DNA of 12,170 bases, taken from the NCBI GenBank assembly GCA_026193155.1, contig JAPHSI010000018.1, positions 1 through 12,170 of the forward strand. The letters are read 5' to 3'. Below are positions 6,194 through 12,170 of this stretch, piece by piece. Every line of letters starts with the position of its first letter. Positions within the stretch are counted from its first letter, which is position 1. The translations under genes were made by a program, and so were the position numbers. Origin of the DNA: Sulfurimonadaceae bacterium (GTDB lineage: Bacteria; Campylobacterota; Campylobacteria; Campylobacterales; Sulfurimonadaceae). A model generated the notes under the pieces. That model worked only from the letters and a program-made list of their open reading frames with translations, was not told the DNA's origin and did not search any database.

Positions 6194-8386
6194 TTATAAT
6201 TGTACTACTTTAGCACCAAACCCACCTAAGTGTTGCGGTGCATCATCAAAGCTTTTTACTCTTGGATGCGCACTTAAAAAGTTTTTTACGGCATATGATA
6301 ATTTTCCCGTGCCTATACCGTGATATACTATTACTTCATCCCAGCCGTTCATAAGTGCATCTGATAAAAACTTATCAAGCGTTTCACAAGCCTCATCTGC
6401 ACGCATTCCGTGAAGGTCACACTTAAGTCCTGCTTTTTTCTCAACTTGTACATTTACATTTGTTTGTGGTTTTGGTTTGACTATTTTAGTCGGTTTAAGA
6501 TGTTTTGTCTTAACACGTACCGTCATACCGTTTATCTCAACTATTGCTTCTTTATTGCCTTTTAGAGCTTTAATAGTACCGCTTTGGGAGTGGTATTTAA
6601 CCTGATCACCAACACTAAATACTATATCTCTTTTTATCTCTTCTTTTTTCTCAGGCGGCAGATTTTTATTTGCCTTGTTCATTGCACGGTGTATAGCTTT
6701 TGTATCACCTGCACGTGCAGCTGATTTTGCTTCATTTATGGCTACGTCATAACTTTGCTTAAGTGCAGCCTTTTGTTCATCAAGCTCTTTTAGCAAATTT
6801 TCTTTTAAAGCTTTTAACTCCATCTCTTTTTTATTTAAAGAGTCTAGCTTTTCATCCACTTTGGCATGTTTTTGCTTTAGTTCACGCTCTAGCTGACTTC
6901 CACGCTCTATTAAAAGGTTTAGTCTCTCACTATTGTCACCATATACACTCTTAGCTTCTTTAACTATATGCGGTGCTATTCCGTAGCGACTCGCAGTCTC
7001 AAAAGCGTAACTCTTACCTATAATTCCGTGCATAAATTCATAAGTCGGTTGTCTAGATTCTTCATCATATATTGCGGCCATAAGTTCAACATCGTCACGA
7101 TCTGCCATAAGTGCAGCAAGGCGTTTATGGTGAGTTGTAACTATGATTTTTTGTCCTTTTTTTACAAGCTCATCTAAAATAACTTTAAAAAGAGCTGCCG
7201 CTTCATCAGAATCTGTTCCAAGTTCAATTTCATCTACACCTACAAGTGCATCTCGTGCAGTAAATATTTGTGAAAACTCTTGCATACGCCCGGCAAATGT
7301 AGATATATCGTTTTTTACATTTTGAGGATCGTCTATAATAGATAATATCTTTTTAAAATTTCCAATGGAACTTTTATACTCATTAAGCTTCATCGGTATC
7401 ATATATTTTGCCATAAACGCAGATGCTAGCAGTGATTTTAAAAGCATAGTCTTTCCACCGGCATTTACCCCTGTAATCATAAGAACATTTTTACTAAAGT
7501 CTACATTTACAGGTTTTGCATTATGCAGGGCAGGGTGTACAAAGTCTTTTAATACAATATTTGAATCTTTTTGGGATTTTACTATTTGTAGATTTTGACT
7601 TTTTGCAAACAAAACTCTTGCCTGGTAATTATCAAATCTCGAAAACTCTTTATCTATAAAGTTTATAAATGGTAGAAGTTCACTTAATGTGCTTGAAAAC
7701 TCTTGCGAATATCTGTAAAAAATAGCTTCACGTTCTTGGTTTATGTAACGAATTTGTTCTTTTGCTTTTAAAATGCTATCTGGCGACACATAAAATCCAC
7801 CACTGCTGCTTCTACCGACTACTGCCCCTTTTAAAATATGGTTAAAACCACCACGAACTAAAAGACAGTCTTCATTATTTACAAAGTGTAGCTGAGTATC
7901 TAAAAGATACGGCACTACTTTAGATGAAGCAGTTAATCTTTTTAGTGATACCGATATATTGTTTTTTTGCTCTTTTATCCTTTGGGAAAGTCCAAAAAGT
8001 TCTGAGTCTAGATTTTCTTCAAACTTTCCGTCATTTGTAAAGTACTTCTCAACTTCTACAAACTTCTCAGGAAATTCAAATTTTTCCATCCATTCACCGA
8101 TTAATCCCTCAATATCACGGTTTTTAAAATAGCGAAAATATCTTACTACTTTTACAATCTCAAAAATCTGTTCAAAGTTTAGTACACCGTGTTTTTTGAG
8201 ATGCTGTTTTATATTTGAGAAGTCTGATACTTTAGGTGGTGCATTAAATTCCAATTTATCTAATGCTTTTATATAGCGGTAGTGAAGGTCTTGATCACCT
8301 TCAATAAAAAGTTCGGAGTTACGTGAGAAAAAGCTTTTAAACCAAGCTATATGCTCACTTAGGTCTAGTTGAGAGATTATTTGCAT
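6194..8386 (-). CDS. mutS2: MutS2 ATPase with C-terminal Smr domain
   Basis: A 730-residue MutS2. It lacks the mismatch-recognition domain of MutS, which fits MutS2. The ATPase part has the Walker A GVNAGGKT (306-313), the STF-type signature DISTFAGRM (360-368), Walker B with D385-E386, and the TTHH histidine loop (417-420). A long charged coiled coil follows (about 485-560), then a KOW/beta-barrel-like segment (about 590-630) and a C-terminal Smr domain (656-730) with DLHGMR and HGIGTGKL. In Helicobacter pylori MutS2 suppresses recombination; in Bacillus it also splits collided ribosomes. Either could apply here. The start ATG overlaps the end of the upstream small membrane protein by 10 bases. 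It has no ribosome site of its own, so re-initiation is likely. An in-frame TAG 12 bases upstream excludes a longer protein. Confidence 0.93.
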   Translation of the reverse strand: MQIISQLDLSEHIAWFKSFFSRNSELFIEGDQDLHYRYIKALDKLEFNAPPKVSDFSNIKQHLKKHGVLNFEQIFEIVKVVRYFRYFKNRDIEGLIGEWMEKFEFPEKFVEVEKYFTNDGKFEENLDSELFGLSQRIKEQKNNISVSLKRLTASSKVVPYLLDTQLHFVNNEDCLLVRGGFNHILKGAVVGRSSSGGFYVSPDSILKAKEQIRYINQEREAIFYRYSQEFSSTLSELLPFINFIDKEFSRFDNYQARVLFAKSQNLQIVKSQKDSNIVLKDFVHPALHNAKPVNVDFSKNVLMITGVNAGGKTMLLKSLLASAFMAKYMIPMKLNEYKSSIGNFKKILSIIDDPQNVKNDISTFAGRMQEFSQIFTARDALVGVDEIELGTDSDEAAALFKVILDELVKKGQKIIVTTHHKRLAALMADRDDVELMAAIYDEESRQPTYEFMHGIIGKSYAFETASRYGIAPHIVKEAKSVYGDNSERLNLLIERGSQLERELKQKHAKVDEKLDSLNKKEMELKALKENLLKELDEQKAALKQSYDVAINEAKSAARAGDTKAIHRAMNKANKNLPPEKKEEIKRDIVFSVGDQVKYHSQSGTIKALKGNKEAIVEINGMTVRVKTKHLKPTKIVKPKPQTNVNVQVEKKAGLKCDLHGMRADEACETLDKFLSDALMNGWDEVIVYHGIGTGKLSYAVKNFLSAHPRVKSFDDAPQHLGGFGAKVVQL

Positions 8387-8706
8387 GAAGAAGCGCTAAT
8401 CATTTGTCCATAGTTGGGTGTATTGTCTTTGCCAATAAATGTAAATGTTCCAGTGCTTAAGTCATATAAAGATGAGTTCACGTCAACTCCATCACAAGAC
8501 ACTGTTTTGCCTTGATTAAACTTTGTTACAACAAGCATCATATTATCTCTTTGCGAGTTTGAATATGCGTTAAATGCAATAGCACTTAAAATTATTGCCA
8601 ACACAATAGAAGACGTAATAACTTTTTGTTTATGGTCTAGTTCAGTAAAATAATGCAAACTTAAAAATAAAAGCCCGACTACTATTAATCCAAGTATATA
8701 TGCCAA
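8377..8706 (-). CDS. Small conserved-type membrane protein, function unknown
   Basis: A 109-residue protein with two membrane segments (about 1-18 and 29-47), then a polar tail of some 60 residues ending SSCK, with cysteines at about 71 and 108 that could pair if the tail is periplasmic. The start is a TTG at 8706: no ATG lies in the first 55 codons, and AGGA stands at proper distance upstream across a T tract. It overlaps mutS2 by 10 bases. As I recall, C. jejuni also has a small integral membrane gene between murC and mutS2, so this may be its counterpart; I cannot verify homology. No function is assigned. Confidence 0.75.
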   Translation of the reverse strand: MAYILGLIVVGLLFLSLHYFTELDHKQKVITSSIVLAIILSAIAFNAYSNSQRDNMMLVVTKFNQGKTVSCDGVDVNSSLYDLSTGTFTFIGKDNTPNYGQMISASSCK

Positions 8707-8733
8707 AAAAAATCCTGTCTTTATATTTTTATA

Positions 8734-8739
8734 ATTATA
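8734..8739 (-). promoter_or_regulatory. -10 box upstream of the small membrane protein-mutS2 unit
   Basis: A TATAAT on the minus strand stands 28 bases before the TTG start, in the 42-base gap after the transporter gene. There is no recognisable -35 box. It suggests that the unit from 8706 down to the flavoprotein can be transcribed separately from the genes upstream. Confidence 0.4.
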
Positions 8740-8748
8740 TCAAAAAAA

Positions 8749-9681
8749 CTATTTTACATGTTTAGAATAGTATATTGCAAAAGGTATCTGAACGATATAT
8801 GCTAACATTATAGGAATAAGCATTGTAGCCCCAAAAGAGCTTATAGAAAAAGTCGAAATAATCATTGCTAATGTTATATAACGCGTTATTGTGAACCAAA
8901 AAGCTGATCTCTCCTCGGCAATTCTCTTATTAAAACTAAACTTTGCAATAAAAAAACTTCCAACATAGAAAGCCACAACCGCCAAAAGTGATACTGTTAT
9001 AAGTTCAGGCTCAAAGTCATATATGTCAAAAAGTAGTTGAGAATTTTGTAGTGCGAAAAGATACATGATGATTAAAAAAATACTTATATTACTGATAATT
9101 GGGCGGTATTTGTTTATGAATTCAACAACCGGTTTTGCAAACCATAAAAGTAAGCGGCTTGTAACAAAAGGCACTATAATAAGCAGTATTATAGCTCCTT
9201 TGGCAAAATTACTTAGATTAGCTTCATTTGAATATATTACATCAAAATAAGCTTCTGTATATAATCCAAAAAGATGAAGCATTAGTAGTGATAATGTAAT
9301 TAAAACTATATTTAAAAAAAGAAGTATAAAACCTATAGAAGTATTACCTTCAGTTTTTTTAACCCAATGCATAACCATACCGCCGCCACTTAGAACTGAA
9401 AGTAAAAATATACCGGCGGCTATACCAAAGTCTTTTGTTTGAAGACCGATTATTATTGCTAAAGCAGGTAATATTATAAAATTTATAAACATACTCTTAA
9501 ATAAAGTTTTTTTATGCTCTAAAATTAATTTAATATCTTTTAATTTGAAGTTAAAAAGAGTTGGCATAATCATAGTAATACCTGCAAATAAACATATTTT
9601 TGGGCTAAATGGCACTCCAAATGTATTATAACCGTACGTAAGTCCGAGTGTGGCCGCTAAAAAAACTAAAATTATCTGCAT
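8749..9681 (-). CDS. BASS/ACR3-fold membrane transporter, substrate unknown
   Basis: A 310-residue, almost wholly hydrophobic protein with about nine or ten membrane segments (near 2-20, 28-45, 60-80, 86-103, 115-138, 160-183, 196-217, 227-250, 262-283 and 284-304). The block SGGGMVMHWVKKTEGN (98-113) after the fourth segment resembles the MVFVWS..TKGD region of ACR3 arsenite carriers, which share the fold of bile acid:sodium symporters. The cysteine that ACR3 proteins need just before this point is replaced by glycine, so arsenite export is doubtful. The start ATG is 6 bases after the sirtuin stop, with GGAG inside the end of the sirtuin gene, so the two are probably translated together. Family assignment is moderate; an auxin-efflux (AEC) type carrier is the main alternative. 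Confidence 0.6.
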   Translation of the reverse strand: MQIILVFLAATLGLTYGYNTFGVPFSPKICLFAGITMIMPTLFNFKLKDIKLILEHKKTLFKSMFINFIILPALAIIIGLQTKDFGIAAGIFLLSVLSGGGMVMHWVKKTEGNTSIGFILLFLNIVLITLSLLMLHLFGLYTEAYFDVIYSNEANLSNFAKGAIILLIIVPFVTSRLLLWFAKPVVEFINKYRPIISNISIFLIIMYLFALQNSQLLFDIYDFEPELITVSLLAVVAFYVGSFFIAKFSFNKRIAEERSAFWFTITRYITLAMIISTFSISSFGATMLIPIMLAYIVQIPFAIYYSKHVK

Positions 9682-9687
9682 TTTAAA

Positions 9688-10404
9688 TTAACTCCAAAAT
9701 TTTTCTATATCTTCTTCTATTTTTTGTATTGCCGAAGTTGCATTTTCATAATACACTTTATCAAATTGTGTATCATCTATGTAAGGTGACTCTTCTAAAT
9801 TGTTCAGTATTTTTTTACAGTCCATAATTTCAAGATTTGCATTTATTTGTATAACATTTCCAAGTGTACCTATAACTACGGCTATAGAGTCTTCATTTTG
9901 AAGATATTCAAAGGCATTATACATATCCATATATTTTGGAGCCTGACCACCAAAAAAGACTATATACGGTTTTATATGAGTATTTGCACAATTAGGACAC
10001 TTATCATCTTTATCAAACTCTTTGTACCCTATATCAAAAACTTCACCGCAAGCCATACACTCCATCTTAGTAAGTTCTCCGTGAACATGTATTACATCTT
10101 TGCATCCGGCTCGCTCAAACATATCATCTACGTTTTGTGTAACGACTATACAATCATCTTTATATTTATTTTTTATATCAGCTACTATCTCATGAGCTAA
10201 ATTAGGTTTGACCGAGCCTAGTTGAACTCTTCTTTGGTTATAAAATTTATGAACCTGATTATAGTTCTGCTCCCAAGTGTATTGGTTACAGATATCTTCT
10301 ATATTGTGGTTTTCCCAAAGACCGTCTGCATCTCTAAATGTTTTTATTCCACTCTCGGCACTTATACCCGCACCTGAGAATATAACTATTTTTTTATTTT
10401 TCAT
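9688..10404 (-). CDS. cobB: Sir2 family NAD-dependent protein deacylase (CobB-like, class III)
   Basis: A 238-residue sirtuin of normal bacterial length. It has GAGIS (11-15) and FRD (23-25) for NAD binding, TQNVDD (89-94), the catalytic histidine H108 in HGE, and a zinc site of four cysteines (116, 119, 136, 139). The stretch FYNQRR (54-59) gives Y55 and R58 in the YxxR arrangement that in CobB and SIRT5 recognises succinyl and malonyl lysine, so desuccinylase as well as deacetylase activity is likely. Two usual motifs are altered: FGE is FGG (151-153) and GTS is GTL (179-181). AAAGG lies six bases before the ATG. It is followed at 6 bases by the transporter gene. The targets are unknown; metabolic enzymes such as acetyl-CoA synthetase are usual. 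Confidence 0.9.
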   Translation of the reverse strand: MKNKKIVIFSGAGISAESGIKTFRDADGLWENHNIEDICNQYTWEQNYNQVHKFYNQRRVQLGSVKPNLAHEIVADIKNKYKDDCIVVTQNVDDMFERAGCKDVIHVHGELTKMECMACGEVFDIGYKEFDKDDKCPNCANTHIKPYIVFFGGQAPKYMDMYNAFEYLQNEDSIAVVIGTLGNVIQINANLEIMDCKKILNNLEESPYIDDTQFDKVYYENATSAIQKIEEDIEKFWS

Positions 10405-10429
10405 AGCTAACCTTTTTAGTTATCTATAA

Positions 10430-10435
10430 ATTATA
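10430..10435 (-). promoter_or_regulatory. -10 box upstream of the sirtuin gene
   Basis: TATAAT on the minus strand stands 25 bases before the sirtuin ATG, in the 41-base gap behind murC, which contains no terminator-like hairpin. The region upstream is T-rich and lacks a -35 box. It may let the sirtuin-transporter pair be expressed apart from murC. Confidence 0.4.
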
Positions 10436-10445
10436 TAAAAAGATA

Positions 10446-11759
10446 TTAAATACTACCTCTAATTTGATAAGTAATATCTCCTGCACCAAAACCTATGATA
10501 AGACCTTTGTCTATAGTTTTTAAATCTTCTTTATTTTTTATAACTGTTATATTATTATTTGCACGTTTGATATTGTCTGCCATAGTAAGATTGTACTTTG
10601 AAAACTCTTTTGCAAAATCTATATCACGAGTAGCCTCACCTGCAGACCATACAGGCAGGATTATCAATTCATCGGCACCCTCAAAACATTTTGTAAATTC
10701 TTCAAGATTATCTATAGTACGAGAGTATTTATGCGGTTGCCAAATAGCTGTAATTTTATCAAAACCTTTAAGCTGTGCATATTCTTTTACAGAATTAAAA
10801 GTAGCTTTAATCTCAGTAGGATGGTGACCGTAATCATCTATAATCACACTGTTTAGTTCACTGCCTACAATATCAAAACGTTTTTTAATACCTTTAAATT
10901 TTAAAAGATTTTTTCTAATTTCTTCAATATCCATAGATTCATGTGCTGCTAAAATAGCAAGAGATGCATCCAGGGCTATATGTTTACCAAATCCCCAAAC
11001 TTCGAAAGTACCGAGACTCTTTAGGGTAAAACGGGTATGCGGTTCATCATCTTTAAGAATATACTCAATGTTTGTTATATCTTTACTTGGATAAAGCCAC
11101 GCTGCATCTACTTCATGCACAAGTGAAGCTAAGAACGGGTCCTCGGCATTTAATACACGACATGGAGCTGACTTTATGAATGTTTTGTACGATTCATAAA
11201 ATCTGTCATAGTTATAATCATAATATTCCATATGTTCGGGTTCTGCATTTATAACTATTGCACAATGAGGATTAGAATTTAAAAAACTTCCGTCACTTTC
11301 ATCAGCTTCAAAGAGCATTATATTATTGTCTTTATCGTAGCGAACGTTTGAGCCAAAAGATTTTGCTTCAGCTCCGATTATTGCCGAACCACACATAATA
11401 GATGTTAAAATAGCAGTAGTTGTACTCTTACCATGTGCGCCTGCGACAGAGTATACTTTTCTATCTGAGAGTATTTGTTTTAGAGCTTCCCTGCGTGCTA
11501 ATACTTCTATGCCTTTTTCTTTAGCGGCTAGTATTTCAGGATTATCGGGGCGGATGATAGCAGAATGTATAACCAAGTCTTGATCGCTTATAGCATCGCT
11601 AGAGTGAGGAACACTTACTTTTATACCAAGTGAACGTAGTTTTTTAGTGATTTTTGTATCACTAATATCGGAACCGCTGACTTCATGACCTTTAAAGCGC
11701 ATATATTGAGCTAGACCAGAAATTCCAATACCACCTATACCAATAAAGTGTATTTTCAT
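10446..11759 (-). CDS. murC: UDP-N-acetylmuramate--L-alanine ligase
   Basis: A 437-residue Mur ligase that joins L-alanine to UDP-MurNAc in the cytoplasm, the first peptide step of peptidoglycan synthesis. The N-terminal nucleotide-binding fold has GIGGIGISG (7-15). The central ATPase domain has GAHGKSTTT (107-115) and FEADESDGSF (150-159). NAEPEHMEYY (171-180) and the C-terminal DYGHHPTE (309-316) and QPHKYSRT (341-348) are MurC signatures that separate it from MurD, E and F. At 437 residues it is at the short end of the usual MurC range. AGAGG lies seven bases before the ATG. The start overlaps the stop of the upstream gene by 4 bases (ATGA), a sign of coupled translation. It is an essential gene in nearly all walled bacteria. 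Confidence 0.96.
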   Translation of the reverse strand: MKIHFIGIGGIGISGLAQYMRFKGHEVSGSDISDTKITKKLRSLGIKVSVPHSSDAISDQDLVIHSAIIRPDNPEILAAKEKGIEVLARREALKQILSDRKVYSVAGAHGKSTTTAILTSIMCGSAIIGAEAKSFGSNVRYDKDNNIMLFEADESDGSFLNSNPHCAIVINAEPEHMEYYDYNYDRFYESYKTFIKSAPCRVLNAEDPFLASLVHEVDAAWLYPSKDITNIEYILKDDEPHTRFTLKSLGTFEVWGFGKHIALDASLAILAAHESMDIEEIRKNLLKFKGIKKRFDIVGSELNSVIIDDYGHHPTEIKATFNSVKEYAQLKGFDKITAIWQPHKYSRTIDNLEEFTKCFEGADELIILPVWSAGEATRDIDFAKEFSKYNLTMADNIKRANNNITVIKNKEDLKTIDKGLIIGFGAGDITYQIRGSI

Positions 11760-12170
11760 CCATTATCCTCTGTTGTTTGAGATTTATTCAGCAAGTTTTG
11801 TGCCTCTTTTGTAAATTTACTTATATAAAAAGTTCCGGCTTCCTGTGTAGCATTTACATCGGCAATATTTGATATAAAATCATCTAAAGATATGTTTTGT
11901 GCTGAAGCAATCCAATGTAATTTTAGGGCATCTGAGAACTTGGAATCATTAGTTAGACCTGAGAGTACCTCAAATAGTGCAGACGCATCTTTAGTTGAAC
12001 CTGCGCTGTAGTGCTCTATAGCATATTCATACAGTGCACGAACAGTTGCAAAGTCTTGAACTTCCTGCATATCCATTTGTCTATGTGCTTCAAGTGTTTC
12101 AGTCAGTTTCTCTAAAGCAAGATCTAAAATGTTTTGGTAAAATCCGTAGAGAGATTCTTCCTCAAGATAT
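11756..12170 (-). CDS. Unknown helical protein upstream of murC, 5' end cut by window edge
   Basis: The frame is open from the window edge to the stop at 11756, giving 137 residues. An internal ATG at 12076 has no ribosome site before it, and the 31 codons upstream of it are coding-like (YLEEESLYGFYQNILDLALE and on), so the true start is likely outside the window. The protein is acidic and predicted all-helical. Repeated patterns such as RALYEYAIEHYSAGSTKDA and ALKLHWIASAQN hint at a TPR-like helical hairpin fold, which is a weak impression only. It has no signal peptide or membrane segment in the visible part. The 4-base overlap with murC indicates one transcription unit. No function can be assigned. 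Confidence 0.75.
   Translation of the reverse strand, partial: YLEEESLYGFYQNILDLALEKLTETLEAHRQMDMQEVQDFATVRALYEYAIEHYSAGSTKDASALFEVLSGLTNDSKFSDALKLHWIASAQNISLDDFISNIADVNATQEAGTFYISKFTKEAQNLLNKSQTTEDNG

Noticed and set aside
6763..7598. Plus-strand open frames opposite mutS2
   Set aside because: They are antisense to a well-supported gene, and their cysteine- and phenylalanine-rich translations look non-coding.
9847..10200. 117-codon plus-strand frame opposite the sirtuin gene
   Set aside because: It has an AT-driven composition rich in Ile, Tyr and Phe, and lies opposite conserved catalytic motifs.
10405..10445. Short inverted repeat TAAC...GTTA around the sirtuin ribosome site as an RNA switch
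   Set aside because: Only four base pairs with an A-rich loop; expected by chance in AT-rich DNA.
1..12170. Defence system, mobile element, CRISPR array, tRNA or rRNA
   Set aside because: No transposase, integrase, direct-repeat array, cloverleaf-like sequence or known defence gene was seen; the sirtuin is a stand-alone CobB-type enzyme, not fused to or paired with typical defence partners.

Overview
The window is AT-rich, densely coded chromosomal DNA from a bacterium that is most likely a Campylobacterota member (Sulfurimonas/Sulfurovum/Arcobacter-like). The reasons are the protein flavour, the -10 boxes without clear -35 boxes, and the murC / small membrane protein / mutS2 neighbourhood, which as I recall also occurs in Campylobacter jejuni. 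No RNA gene, transposon, CRISPR array or prophage gene is visible, and there is no stretch above 300 bases without a gene.

Left part (1-2667), all on the minus strand in the order marR, yceI, pirin, EI24-family membrane protein (cut by the window edge). Gaps are about 33-48 bases, so this may be one transcription unit. The marR gene has an almost ideal sigma-70 promoter whose 17-base spacer contains a perfect 14-base palindrome, a likely autorepression operator. A related site lies just before yceI. A 10-bp perfect hairpin separates yceI from pirin.

Centre (2668-5000), plus strand and divergent from marR: a small membrane-anchored SHOCT protein followed by a Cu(+)-type P1B ATPase (CopA-like) with a Cys/His/Met-rich N-terminal metal-binding module. 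The stop codon of the ATPase abuts the stop codon of the convergent gene with no base between them.

Right part (5001-12170), all on the minus strand. In transcription order: a partial unknown gene overlapping murC (4 bp), murC (peptidoglycan precursor ligase), a class-III-type sirtuin, a BASS/ACR3-fold membrane transporter, a small membrane protein with a TTG start, mutS2 (10 bp overlap) and a HI0933/YhiN-family flavoprotein (2 bases after mutS2). The tight spacing suggests co-expression in two or three sub-operons, with internal -10 boxes before the sirtuin and before the small membrane protein.

Most of this is ordinary core genome. The most interesting signal is regulatory: the MarR palindrome between marR/yceI/pirin and the divergent copper-export genes. 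The second is the coupling of mutS2 (ribosome rescue or anti-recombination) to a flavoprotein family linked to rRNA modification.
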